Source of the DNA: Anabas testudineus
Taxonomy: Eukaryota > Chordata > Actinopteri > Anabantiformes > Anabantidae
Assembly: GCF_900324465.2 (NCBI RefSeq)
Contig: NC_046612.1
Span: 4,605,943-4,669,942 of the forward strand
Reading direction: 5' to 3'
DNA length: 64,000 nucleotides
Under the pieces are notes generated by a model. That model had not been told where the DNA came from and made no database searches. It saw nothing but the letters and a program-made list of their open reading frames with translations. How positions within the stretch are numbered: the stretch's first letter is position 1; every line of letters begins with the position of its first letter. Of this stretch, positions 25,301 through 37,644 are shown in pieces. The translations under genes were made by a program, and so were the position numbers.

Positions 25301-28300
25301 CGTGTTACAATTTTGACATATTACTGTCTTAACTCCAATAATATTTAACTAATATTGTGACCGTTTTTATTTTCTGCTATAAAACAATAATCACTTATTT
25401 ATTGTACTTTACACACAGATTATCAGACGCACCTTTTGTCCCTGCCCCAGACGCAGAAACCCAACACGGAAACGCTTTAACTTCAGGAGGATGTTGTCAA
25501 CAGCAGAGTGTGTGTAGCTGGTCAGCAACACACTGAAGCCACAAGCATGTAGGATGCGAACCTTCAAACAGCAGAAACAATTCGAATTATTTTCTTACAG
25601 AGATTAGTGAACACTGATTTATGGTTCAGAGGTACGTTAAAATTTAGAAGTCATGTTGAGGAGTTTACCAGCGTGCAGATTGTTGTTGTTTTTCCTGTGC
25701 CGGGCATCCCAACAATCAGCGTGTAGTCTTTAGATAACAACACCTTCTTCATAGCCTGTTTCTGGGGTTTGTTGAGACCTATACAAACATACAATAACTC
25801 AACCAAGTAGAACTTGCTCTGGGGTCCTGGTATATACAGGTCCTAGTTTGTTTTCTTTTCCCAGCTGTTTAATCTAGTTTAATTTTGCCAAGCGGCACAT
25901 GATGCTGCATGGATCAACGCCGACGGCAACGTTTATAATCAGCATCAGGTAAAATTAAACTTGATTCTTAAAAAGAAAGCAGCAATGATCTATGATCCTC
26001 TTGGGGTTTCAATAGATGAGAGGTGAAACAAAAAAGAGAAAAATGAACAGCATCCTTGGGATCATTTAAAGTAAAGGATGAAAGGAAGTAGTGGGACAGA
26101 GTGAAAAAGTACAGTTACCTTTGAGGATGTTGGCCACTGTGTCCTTGGCATCTCGGGGCAGAACAGAACTGAGGTTGGAAATAAACTCTGGAGGACGAAG
26201 GTCAACAACCAGTTCCCTCAGACGATTACTGTACAGATAGACATTTGAATTAACACTTAACAGGTTTTCAGGAAAAAGCCTGAGGTGCCTTTACACATAA
26301 AAGCCTACAATAAAATGTGGGTGGCTATCGTACCTCTCCTGAGAGTTTTCCATCAATCTGGAGAGATTAGTGAGATGGGTACTGAGGCCCACCACACCTT
26401 CATCACTGTCCAATCGAAACAGGATGCCACTGAACTTTGACAAGTCTCTGTAAAGTAAAAAAAAACAAAAAACAAAACAAAACAAAAAAAACAAAACAAA
26501 AAGAAAAAATACAAGTTGGGTTTGTGTCGTCAACTCAGCTGCTGGAAAAATAAACAAATTATTCACTGTCTTTTAAATACTCAATGCGGACTTGCTCCCA
26601 CCTGTCCAGAGTACAGCTGATCGATGACCTGCTGACCTCACACAGGTATCCTGTTGCCAGGCCAACGAGACGACCTTCCTGGTCGCTAACGACGATGCGA
26701 TCCCCGCTGGCCAAACCGCTTTTGCCCAAAACCTGCTGCGATGCAACACAGCTGCGTTGGAAACGATGGAGGAAAACTCCTTCAGACTGGACGGACACTG
26801 AACCACAGAGCTGCACGTTCCCCACACAGCTCCCATTCATCTCACTACAAATGAAACAGAGTGTAAGTAGAGCGAGCGGTGACAATCCAAACAATAAGTT
26901 TAGAGAGAGCTAATGGTGTGTTTATCCAGGTTTGAGTGCAGCTTCTTACTGTACCTCTCCTCCACTGACTGAAGCCACACTCGCTTTCGGCCGTTCTTGG
27001 CCTCCATGGTGGCGGCCTCCAGGCAGCAGAGCAGCAGCCAATGGGAAAAATAGTTGAGATGTGGTGGAATGAGATGACCTGTCTCCTCCTGCAGGAAGTC
27101 ACGCACAACATCCTCGCTGACATCTGCAGAGCCATTATTCACCGCTCTGGAGAAAGAAGAAGGAGAAGGTGTAGATAAAGGGGGAAAAAAGAGGGACGAA
27201 TAGAGAGTATGTGGAAGAACAGAGCTAATTTAATGATTTTGTAAAAATCACCACCTAAACATTAACAGATTATTAGTGTGGTAAAAATGTAAGTTTACCT
27301 CTCATACAAGGCACAGTTTCTCCTTTGAGGGCAGTACTGACAGGTCTGTCTGTTTGTCAGGATGTCAGGAAACCGAGACAAACGGCTCCGACCGGCTTCT
27401 TTCTCCACACAGTTGTGAATGTAATGAACCAAAGTGTTTCTCAGCTTCAGCAGCTCTGACATAAAAAAGTTTATAAAGTTGGTTGGGGTTTGTAGTGAAG
27501 ATTTGCAGTTTGTCAGTCGATATAGATATTATACCAGAGCTTGTGTCTGAGGAGTCAGAGGGTTTTAAAAGTTTTGCAGTCTTGGTGGGATAAAGGTGGC
27601 TTTTAATATAATGTGATTTACCAAAACAGAGGTGGTTAACCCTGATCTTCTGTGCTTTCCAACTGTCCCTGCTCTACCTACTATGGTTTACCTGAAGCAG
27701 GTGAGCTGCATATACTTTTAATGAGGCACCTCTGAGCAACATTATAGTTTGAATTAAAAAGCTGCAATACACTTTACAAGCCAGCAGACGTCACTGTACT
27801 TACTTTACCCCAGAGATGCACTGTTTTATTATAATTTTGTAGAAGTGAAAAAACATTCTGATAGTAAAACGTTTGATTTGTGCATGAAGGTTCACAACTG
27901 AATTTGTGCTTGCTGGTTACCTCTGCGGTCCATGTGACTCGCCACTACAGGGTGCAGATTCCCTGTTTTAAGGTAAAGCAGGAATCCAGCGTCAGCATTG
28001 TACCTCTCCATGCTCATCAGAGTGTAGAGAATCACCTAAACACACAGAAGTGATTATGTAAGCAAAGTAAACCTGCCTCCTCCCCACCAGGCTGCATGTG
28101 TGTGTCCATCAGAAGAGGCTGGGCGCCACCAACCTGACTGCGATGTTCTATCGAGTTCGACTCTCTTCCAGTTTTCAGCTCCAGGGGCAGAGTTTTCTCC
28201 TCCAGAGTTCTGCGACTGCCATTTTGTGGTCTGTGGATTTGAACCCGTGCCGTCACGTCTATTTTGCCTTTCAAGCCAAATCTGGGTGACCACACGTTCT

Positions 28301-31300
28301 CTTCTATATCTGCCAGTTCTATGACCTTGACAGTTGCCGAGTCCTGACACCTGCTTGGAGCTCTGTTGTTAGCAGGGCTGGGATCATAGAGACAGACACA
28401 TGATAATGTGGGTTTAGGTTGACTTAGTTGGTTTTAGAGAAGAACTCGATTAATAAAAGTTTAGCTTATAGTTAAGACAGATCGTATTATGGGTAAGGTA
28501 ACATGGCAAGAAATGTACGTCAGTGTAATTTTACTGTTTTGTATCTTGTGTTTTAAAATGAGACACTAGTGAATGATTCTACTGTGTGCACATACTTTTT
28601 GAGGCTGATGGCTTTTTGTGTCGGGGAGTTGAGGTGTTCCTTTGCCCAATATTCCAGCGAGGGCAGATAATCATGCAGTTCCTGCTTCATCTCCTCTTGA
28701 GTTACACCCAAACTATACCTAGAGACACAAAACAAAACACAAAGTGAAAAACATGACGCATGACAGAAAACACTGTTAAATCTTCAGGAGACATTTACAT
28801 AGCTTGATTTAAACTGAGCACTTACATGTCTCCCAGGTACTGAGGGCTGTGCAGGGCCTGATCAGCCAGCTTAGACAGTGTCTCTAAAGAAAAATCTTTA
28901 GCTGTAGCTGCTCTCTGAAAGACTTCATGAACCATGGTGCCATTCAGCATCTGCTTGGAGCCACCGTCAAAACTCTGCATCACATCGAACAGCAGAAGGA
29001 AAAAAGCAAAGCACTGTTATTATTTATTTTTGTGTTTCTCAGGTATTAAGGTGATGATAACGGTTGATCACCTTAAAGTTCTGTACTATTTAAGTAGACA
29101 CTGTATACGTATCCGGTTCTACAAGTACTTGGGTAGTAAAACATTAGTTTTGTAGTATCATTAGTGTTCATATGGGTGAAATTATAAAAGAGCTCATGGC
29201 TTTCACACTGTGCAAAAATACACATCAAGATACAGGAACAATTAAGAAAATATATATATGTAATGATTAAAAATGTCTTTTACCTTAAACATGTCTCCCA
29301 GCACTGCACGCCTCATGCAGCGGATGGAGCTTGAGATGCTGGTGCCTGAGATGAGAGTATCAGGATATAAGACCAGAAAGCCTTGCTCCCTGTCCACTAA
29401 CCAGGATCCACCATCAGAGCGGCCCTCCAGATGTACTAGGTCTCCACAAAGAACAGGCATCAGCTCCCTGGAAACAGCAACAGCGAACAGGAATGATCAT
29501 TTTTACACTGTGCACATAAAACAAACACAGAAATTCATAAAAAGACATGTTAGACAGGATGGATCAGTATATCCACATACCCCACACACAGCAGGCAATC
29601 ACAAAATCAGTTTGTAAAACGGAGAGGGTAAAGATCAAATGCATGTCAAAAATAAATCTACACACACACTTTTTCCACCACAGACTACTTTTACGATCAA
29701 AACACTAAAAAGGTCCACACAACTGCATTTACCATCCATCCTTCAGCAGACACGTCTCAGTTGGATGCAGAGACTTGTAGCATGAGATGATCAGAGTTTT
29801 GTGGCCTGGTCTCTCCTCCACATCCAAAACCCAGTAGCGGTTGTTTGGGCCTCCAGAGAGGACCACATGGTCTGGCACCTTACTGTAGAGACAAAGACGA
29901 CTCTTATCATTATAAACATTCAGTTTCTCAGTCATCTGTTCTGCCATGTTTAGTATATCTGAACGTGAAAGTGAATGTAGACTTAGCAACCTTTCTGTCA
30001 CAAGCTCCCTTGTCCAACTATGAGACCGTTTTAGCGCCACCAACCTGGGCAGGTCACCATGATAATAAGTAATTCATCTCATCTCCTCCTTTTAAATTAT
30101 TTTAAACTTTCTTTTTCAAACCAAACCGATCAAACTCTGCAGTTGTAGCCGCACCCAGTGTGTTCACGAGTCTCACCAGGGTTTTTTGGATTTATCCTCC
30201 GTGACAAGACCTTCGTTATGATCCATGTGCTCTGCAAACCAGTTCTCATCCAACTGTTCTTCCACAGGAGATGCTGAGCTCTTTCCTAGGAAAGGAAATT
30301 AAAACAAACACTCAAAAGATAGATTATAACCTAGAGGTGCACTGAGTGTAATGTTGTATTTTATAATGGTAATGTGAGATATTAGTTCATTGTAAAACTA
30401 AACACTGATACTACCCTGCTTGTTTCCCAACTAGTGCTGCCCACTGCTCATTAGCTGGATCAGGTGTGCTGAGCCAATCAGAAGCTGGAAAATACCAATT
30501 CAGCCTGCCTCACCCCTCTTACCCCCTCATCTCATGGTGTATCTTCCAGCTTCTGACTACCTGGATCAGATGTGGTTCAGCCAATCAGCTGCCATAGCTG
30601 AACCCACTTGAATGCCCACAACCAGCGGCGATCTACTGCACAACACAAGCTACATCTTTGTGTCAGAGGACTTTATTAATATACCTGCAGCTTGTTCCTG
30701 ATCTGATGAGGTCACATCATGTCCGTCTCCATTTGATGATGTCACTGCTGTTCTTGTGGCCTCGGCCTCGTTTGTGTCTCTTTGTGGTGCCGTGCTGACA
30801 ATTTGCGCAGTGGGTTCCTGCACATGAGCGGTAAGAGAGCGCATGTCCTCATTCACACCAAGCTTCACATTGGTTCTCGCCTCAGCTGCTTTCTGCTCTG
30901 TTATGACAGTAAAACCAGGACCCCTTTCATGTTTTTCTCCCTCTTCCCGATGAATCCTCTGTTCCCTCAAAGACTGGCAGGAACCAGGCTTTAGTGGCAT
31001 CGTTGTGTTTCTGCTGTCATTAAAAACCCGTTCAGTACATTCTGACAGGTCACTGGAGAAACGATTTGTCTTCAGGGGACCAATCAGAGGTTTTTTCAGT
31101 TTTAGGTTGCTGTTTGTGGGGCTGAGAACAATTCTTGGTCTCTTGACATGGTGGGACTCGTCAGGGGGACTGAAGAGCCTTTTCATGGAGCCAGAACATC
31201 CCCTTTCCCTCTTGGTTCTTCCTCCCTGTACACTCTGCCCTTTGGAGCAGGGACTGCGGCAGATGGGGGACAGTTGTCCGATCTTTACCAGGCTTGCCAC

Positions 31301-33161
31301 TTCTGAGCTGGGCTGAGGGCTCAGACGACCTGCCTCGCTTGAAGTAAGCCTGATCTGACTGTTGGGGGTCTCAGGCACAGAAAGGAGATCTGGTGAAGAG
31401 GGCAGAATGTTTTCAAGGTCCCCAAGCACACTTCTCTTTAAGGGAGACTGGACTCTGAACAGAGAGTTTTCTCCATTTTTAATCGGAGGTTCAGACTTGG
31501 ACAGTGCGGCACCGTTGATGGACACATTTTTGGATGATAACTCATCCTAGAAGCAAAACAAAGAGTCACAATCTGCATTTTAACACATAATTAAAAAATG
31601 AGACCAGTAACAATAGCAGCTGCCTATTTATATACAGCACCTTCTTACATATTCAACGCAGCAGTAGAATAAACAGATTAAAGCACATTATTTACCAAAA
31701 AAGAGCCAGAAAAGTAAAGAATAAAGCGATATCTTTCTAAACTAATTGGCAAAACTGTAAAATCTTGGGCAAAAGTAGGAAAAAGGAAGAGCTGCCCAAA
31801 GAAATACTCTAAATTAATGTGATATTATTTAATATGGTTACATATATTTTCCTTATCTGCTGCCTTACAGTAGTTTACAGACATTATACGGCTCTATCTG
31901 TCTGATAAGTATGTTCACATTATAAATAACTAAAATCTCTATACAATGTTCATTTTAATTTATGTTAACTATTAGTGTGAAGACATGTTTCCTGACTTAA
32001 GAGAAGAAAAGCAAATGCAGCAAAAAACAAAAACAACTGAGTTAAAAAAAAAATATATATAATAATTCCAGTCACCTTGTGGTTTTGAGATGAGAAAAAA
32101 CACGAGATGTTCTTCTGTCCTCCTACAGACACCTGACAAAAACCACAGAAGTAAACGTTTAACAGCATTTCACAGGTGCAGCCGGTTGGTCTTCCAACAA
32201 CACGTAAACAAACAAACAAATATCAGCAGCTGAGTTAAAAACTTCTGTTAACATCAATAAATCACTTATGGCAATTAAAAATAATTACCCCAATAAATTT
32301 ACTGTTTATTCTAAAATTGAATATTGAACATAACATAGGAGGTCTTGGAAAACGTTCACATACTCGGCAGTGAACAGACCCAGAGCTGAAACATTAGTTA
32401 ATGTGTAATTTTTCCAGGCTCCTGTGATGAGCATTTCTAAGTATTCTGACTTTTACAGTCCTAAATAAATTAGACACAAAGGTAAAATATATTATTTGCA
32501 GTGGTGGAAGATATTACATTTATAATGTAAACTGTAGATGCATTTAATTGCCTTCATTTTGAATGATTCAGTGTAAAACAGGATATCATCAGCCTCTATG
32601 TGGTTCATTATTGTCATTGTAATAATACAACATAATTTGTTTGGTAACTCTCAGAGACCAGCAGCAATAAATATAAATAATAATTGTATTTGCTAATAAA
32701 TAATAGCAATAAATAGTTTCACATAAAGAGAATTATTATAGTGATATTACTATTATTATAACGATTACTGCTCCAGTAATAATAATCTACTGATTTAATT
32801 CAGAATATAGAACAGTGTGTGTTTGGGCGTTAAACGATTTCACTTTAAGTTCATATTATTGATAAAACTTTTACTATTCTGCTGATTAAATGTATTTAAA
32901 GTTATATTACTGACTTGTAGTGGGGATTTTACCACAGGGTTTGTGATACTTTTTACTCTATCTAAGAACCCTGTCTACTGCACACACACACACTGAATAA
33001 CGTGTTTTTAGTATATATATATATATATATATATTTATTGTTTTGTTTTTTTTTTTACTCATTTTCAGTTTTAATTCGGATTCGTTGTTTCCAGATTCTC
33101 GTATAATTTAAATAAAAGCAGCTGAACTCACCTTTTGTTTCTTCAGTTTCGTCCTGTTCAT
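22345..33161 (-). CDS. dna2: DNA2 replication helicase/nuclease
   Basis: Nuclease-helicase for long-flap removal, end resection and mitochondrial DNA maintenance. 25 coding exons, all in phase, 1435 residues (human 1060): 33132-33161, 32076-32132, 30685-31546, 30177-30285, 29733-30044, 29284-29467, 28826-28974, 28596-28718, 28134-28377, 27921-28035, 27299-27455, 26955-27146, 26602-26844, 26334-26447, 26119-26228, 25669-25778, 25433-25561, 25093-25185, 24702-24895, 24513-24602, 24015-24228, 23360-23449, 22943-23128, 22674-22820 and 22345-22398. Seen: PIP-like QKNISCFF (16-23); a Ser/Pro-rich 862-nt exon; Fe-S cysteines at about 507, 767, 770 and 776 ([10 protein letters not shown]); nuclease GKIDVT and LELKTG (about 649, 675, 677); Walker [11 protein letters not shown] (Lys about 1030); [26 protein letters not shown]. 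Exon 21 uses a weak gttggt donor. The last intron fits AT-AC. Confidence 0.94.
22399..22673 (-). other. dna2: AT-AC (U12-type) last intron of dna2
   Basis: On the minus strand the intron begins ATATCCTTT right after codon Met (ENM), a perfect match to the U12 5' splice consensus. It ends in TTCTAC before ATAATCC. A branch-like TTCCTGAAC (one mismatch to TTCCTTAAC) sits about 12 nt before the AC end. There is no usable GT donor nearby, and joining these sites keeps phase 0 and yields [15 protein letters not shown], a sensible C-terminus ending at a stop. Read-through instead gives [11 protein letters not shown] and a stop at about 22566. Confidence 0.85.
23595..23635. repeat. Perfect 19-bp inverted repeat (3-nt loop)
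   Basis: Positions 23595-23613 and 23617-23635 are exact reverse complements separated by TTG, in the intron between dna2 exons 21 and 22. There is no AT-rich bias, so it is not a simple-repeat artefact. The transcript would form a 41-nt hairpin, too short for a standard microRNA precursor. Confidence 0.9.
30430..30600. mobile_element. dna2: Short inverted/direct repeat element in dna2 intron 3
   Basis: Contains two versions of CTGGATCAG-N-GCCAATCAG in direct orientation (about 30460-30482 and 30562-30588). It also has an inverted pair around TCAGAAGCTGGA (30478-30490) and TCCAGCTTCTGA (30545-30557). The layout resembles a miniature non-autonomous DNA element. Exact ends and family were not determined. 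Confidence 0.4.
33011..33034. repeat. (AT)n microsatellite
   Basis: About twelve AT dinucleotides in dna2 intron 1, about 100 bp from the first donor site. Confidence 0.9.
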
Positions 33162-33560
33162 GTTGACTCCAGTTAAACTTTAGATTGACTTTATGTGCGT
33201 TTGCAGCTCGTTACCGATATAAGTTCATCGGTACCTTCGAGCTAACGAGCCGCCGTTACAGGCTAACGTTGAACCCACCGGCTCCAGAAAACACATCATT
33301 TCACGGTTTCATTAAACATTATTCCCTCTTGACCGCCCGGTAGCTAAAGATTTATATTCCTCCCGTCGTTGATGAGCCTTTATCACCTTCGTCTTATTGT
33401 TTCTTTAGCCTCTTTCTGTTTAAGGTTAATGTGAAAGTTTGGGGCGCCAAATTTTCAGTTTCGCGGAACGGACATGACGTCAGGCAGAACGGAAATGACG
33501 ACAAGCGTAGTTCCGCTGTAAACACGTGTTGATTTGGCGGAAAGATGGCCGCCCCCTGTC
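33162..33560 (-). promoter_or_regulatory. dna2: dna2 promoter/5' UTR with E2F-like sites
   Basis: Region upstream of the dna2 start codon, with more CpG than its surroundings. Three E2F-like octamers are visible: GCGCCAAA at 33444-33451 (reverse of TTTGGCGC), TTTCGCGG at 33459-33466, and TTTGGCGG at 33533-33540. The last is followed at once by AAGATGGCCGCC, a YY1-like element. E2F control of an S-phase gene is expected from general knowledge; activity here is inferred from motifs alone. The first intron donor is at 33131. Confidence 0.55.
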
Positions 33561-34988
33561 GGTGGTTTCAGCCCTCTTTACTATGTTATTGTTGTCAATG
33601 AACCATTAGGCATCAGTGTAAACTCGGAAAGCCAAATAATTTACATCTTTAAAGATCTTAAAAGTTGGAACATGATGAACTTTCACCTCTTGCAGTTGAT
33701 GGTTTGTCTGTAGAGACTCTAAACCAATCTAATTCCCACCAAATACACTTCCAATTAACATGAACAAATCTGGGATAGACAGGTAATTTTAATAGTGTTT
33801 TAAATAATTTTGTATCAGAAATAAAAACTAATTTCTTTTTGGAGTACTAATAAGTAGTTTTTCAATCATGTTCTTAATATTTCAACATAAGTAAAGAATT
33901 TGAATTGGTACCTCCCTGTGATGGAGTATTTTATTTTAGGGAAATAGGCTACCTACTTATTTACTTGAGTATTACATTTGTGTTTTTGTGATGTAAGAAA
34001 TCATGCTTGGATATAGCACCTGGAGTTCTACCTGCCCTGATGATTTACATTATGTTGCTTCTGGTTCAACCATTGTACTGTTTAGTAAACTTATTTCTTC
34101 TGGTTGACTGTTGGGTTCATGAGGACAATTGTTATTTTACTAAAGAAAAAGAAAATGTTTCTCAGGTGCTGCTCAGTTCTGATCAAGAGTCTTAGTTGTA
34201 AATCTCTCTGTAGATTATTTAAAAATTAATATGTGAATCAACTGTGTCTGTGCTTTTACAGCAATAACAGTGTTAAGCTGCAATCAGAACATGACGGTTT
34301 ACAGATTTATGTTTATGTCAGTGTTGGCATTTCTTCATTTTAAAGCAATAACAATGTAAAAGATTCACTTAATTTCTTTGCTTATGATCATTTTGCATCA
34401 CACCAAGAACTGTTTATTAAAAAAAAAAAAACAAAGATAATCAAGCAATACTGAAACAAGGGATGTCAGAAAATGTCCAAATCTTACAGGTTTTGGCTGT
34501 GTGTCTATTTTTTCATTCACGACTTTGATCAACATGGATTTGATGGTTTAGCATAAAACTTTGTACCGGTGTCAGTACAGCGTATAGTGCTACTGGAGAT
34601 GAAAAAGATAAAAAAAAAAACGTGCACCGTTTAAATGAACATGCAATTAAATACATTGGAATTACGTCACATTTAAATTGGAAATTATTTAAAATAAGTA
34701 AAATAAGTAAAATATGTAGTTTAATAGTTCTTTTAAAAACATAAACACAAAATGTAAACAGCAGCTCCTCCTTATCATTGTTATTGTTCATAGTAGTGTC
34801 CCTGTTCTACTGTGTGTTCTGCAATACTATATATTATAGTTTTATAGTGTAGTGCTAATTCATGTATTGTAATTTTAATGCTGCTGTAAATTGTTATTTT
34901 ATCTTTGTTCAATATAAATTAGTGGGTATAATATAAAATAGTAGTAAAAGTTAGTTGCAGTGTCTCTAGAAATGGTCACAGAATGCAA
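33561..34988. other. Intergenic stretch and zinc-finger gene 3' UTR
   Basis: AT-rich, without a convincing ORF. A TTTATT at 34413-34418 (AATAAA on the minus strand) is the likely poly(A) signal of the C2H2 gene at 34989-36979, giving a 3' UTR of about 0.6 kb. The rest, 33561-34400, shows nothing recognisable. Confidence 0.45.
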
Positions 34989-36979
34989 CTAAGTGTTCCC
35001 AGTCCGGAGTCGTGATGCGTGAGTTTTCATGTGTATGGTTAAATGTGAGCGCCGAATAAATTGTTTCCCACAAGCAGTGCAGTTGTACGATCTCTCCCTC
35101 GTATGAGTCTTCATGTGGCGTGTCACGTTGGACTGAGCACTGAACTTCTTACCACAAACAGTGCAGCTGTACGGTTTCTCACCAGTATGAACTATCGTGT
35201 GTTTAAAGAGATCTGCCTTCCCTCTGAAGCATTTACCACAGTCTGCACAGCTGTGAGGTTTCTCTCCTGTGTGGATTCGTTTGTGAGTGTTCATGTTTCC
35301 GACCTGTGTGAATCCTCGGCCGCAGATGCTACATGTGTACGGTTTCTGTCCAGAGTGAGAGTTCAGGTGAGTCTTCAGATACGAGCGCTGGACGAAGCTC
35401 TTACCACAAACACTGCAGCTGTAGGGTTTATCTCCCGTGTGCATCTTCATGTGGCGAGCCAGAACAGATTTAATCCTGAAATTCTTGTTACAAATGCTGC
35501 AGGTGTACGGTCTGCCTGACTCACAAGCTTGTGGTGGTTTCCTCTTGTTTGTACCTGATGGAACTCCTTCACTGTTTCTCCATTCATCATCACTATGTTC
35601 AGTGGCTGACTCTGTATCTGTTTCAGCTTTCAGTTGTTCTGATGAGCTGCTGGGCAAAGGTGCTTCCTTGCTTTGGTGTGCTGGATGTCCTCCATCTTCA
35701 TCGCTCCTCTGCACATAAATGATATGGAACATGGTCTCTTTAGTATCAGCCTCCTCCTGCTTTTCACCTGGCTGAGCAGTCCACAGTTCTTCCTCCTGTT
35801 CTTTTTTGACGAGCGGGGCCTCAGAGGACACGTCCTCTTCCTGGGCAGGGAGCTGCAGAGAAGCTAGACGGTATCACACATGAGAAAAGACGTTCACGAG
35901 TCAGTTTGGTCAAATGCAAATTCGGTTTATATTGAAATAGAGCTCATCAAGGCATCACTCTGAAGTTATTAGTAAAACCTACGTATTTTAAATCCTGTTG
36001 AACGGAAACATGAACATGACAAAACCTTTATTTAGAGATTTACCCTTTAGTTTATACAGAATAAAATAAAGGTGGAGCTGATTTTAACCACTTCAAACAC
36101 TGACAGCATTTAACAATACTTCAACGTTTAGCTGCTGATTTTGCTTTAATGTGAAATTACAAATACATAATGACATAGAGTAAAAAGTATAACATTTTTT
36201 AAAAAGGGTGGAAATAATCCAAATTTTACATTTAGTCATTCAGCAGACGCTTTTATCCAAAGCGACTTACAAGTGAGGAACAAATACTACAGTACTAAAA
36301 TAAATGTACTTTGTTTATTCCCACTAACGCTAATCCTACTTGGACATGCACACACACACACCTGCACTTGTTTTGAGGCTACAACTACATCACAATAACA
36401 TACACAATACATTTCATTAAAAATTATTTGACTCTGGCCATCTTTTCCCTACATCCACCCCTTTTCTCATATGTCAGGAGGGGAGTGATGATGAAGTGCA
36501 TCCACCTCCAGGTGTGAGCAGTTCATTCATGCAACACAGGACTAGATATGTGAAAAACGTGTGTGTGTGTGTGTGTGATCTGCGACTCTAATCCTGCTCT
36601 TGGGGAAGGGACCAAAACCATTTTGCGTGCAGCCATTTTGCGTCCCCTCCTACAAACGTGCAGGGACGCAAATGGCGCTACTACAGCCTGCAGACTGAAA
36701 GCTGCAGGTCACGTTATTAAACCATTATTACATTACTAAAAAGGCTTAAAGATGCTCGAGCACCCAGCGTCACTGCTGCTCCTGGGGTTAAAGGTGACCG
36801 CAGCGGTTCCTGCTCTTACCTCCACGCACGGACCGTGTCTCTTGTGGGTCGAGCTCCTGCGAGCGTAAAACTTTCTCCTCATAGTCTTTGATAGTTTGTT
36901 CAAACAGGTTGAAAATGTCCTCAGCAGCTGCTTTCAGCCGCTCACTGATCAAAGCTTTGAGTTTCTCTCTTTCAAACAT
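34989..36979 (-). CDS. C2H2 zinc finger protein, six fingers
   Basis: Likely sequence-specific nuclear DNA-binding protein; target unknown. Two coding exons, 36820-36979 and 34989-35863, phase 1 junction, 344 residues. Exon 1 encodes an amphipathic helical N-terminus (EREKLKALISERLKAAAEDIF ending near YEEKVLRSQ), a pattern seen at the start of many teleost C2H2 proteins. Exon 2 gives an acidic, Ser/Glu-rich linker and then six tandem C2H2 fingers near the C-terminus (first YTCSICNKNF, last YNCTACGKQF). Linkers are of the TGEKP type (TGDKPY, SGQKPY, TGEKPH, TGEKPY) and the last is weaker (TRERSY). There is no KRAB or SCAN domain. The 5' end is the first ATG, shortly after CpG-containing sequence. 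The orthology is not clear, so no symbol is given. Confidence 0.92.
36227..36275. mobile_element. Conserved core of a fish dispersed repeat
   Basis: Carries the motif CAGCAGACGCTTTTATCC and AAAGCGACTTACAA, a phrase found thousands of times in teleost genomes as part of short interspersed elements. It lies in the single intron of the C2H2 gene. Only the core is recognisable, so whether it is a SINE or the tail of another element is left open. Confidence 0.6.
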
Positions 36980-37644
36980 TTCCGCGACTCGAGCTGCGGC
37001 TCAGCTCTGACTGCTGCTCACTGGGTTGCCAGATATCCAGACAAAACAGGTATATGGCAATCAAAATAATCCTGTTATCTCTTTGCAACGATATCAGATT
37101 CATTGCAGGCATACAATTATGTATTAAACAATTTAATTATGATAAAGTATTAATGTGGATCCGATTTTAATTGGGTTTAGCTGTATTCCACAGTAAATAT
37201 GTACATAGGTACATTGTGCATACCCAACTCAAATGTAGTGTATTCTACTTAAGCAGGCTACTCTAAATGCAAAGTAGTAATGTAGTTATGCAAAGACAAC
37301 TAAGATAAATATGTGCTAAACATCCAAGAAAACAGCCTTTAGGAAAAGCATTCAACACTGTAGAAGTGCTTGTTGTAAACCTGGCAACACAGACTGCTGA
37401 CAGAAACACAATGGACCGTGTGGAGCTGCGTGATGGATCTTTGCTGCCACCCAGAGTCCAAGGAACCAACACTGGACAGGAACTCATCTGTTACTACTAT
37501 AGTGTGGATGTTTACTGCAAAGTTTATGTCTAACATTATAATTTACTTTGAAAGACTTCAGCTTTATTTTGAAAATCCACACACCTGCTAACTAAAGTTT
37601 AAAAACCAGAGCCGCAGTTTTCAGTTTCAGCTGCTGACCGGGAG

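Noticed and set aside
29880-29896. Possible extra splice junction inside dna2 exon 5 (ctctacag followed by TAAGGTG)
   Set aside because: The frame is open across it, and both flanks match DNA2 order and phase, so a single 312-nt exon was kept. The part before it is poorly conserved, so the choice is not certain.
35061-35519. 152-codon plus-strand frame over the zinc finger region
   Set aside because: It is the antisense shadow of the repeated C2H2 codons in the minus-strand gene, which has clear finger spacing and linkers.
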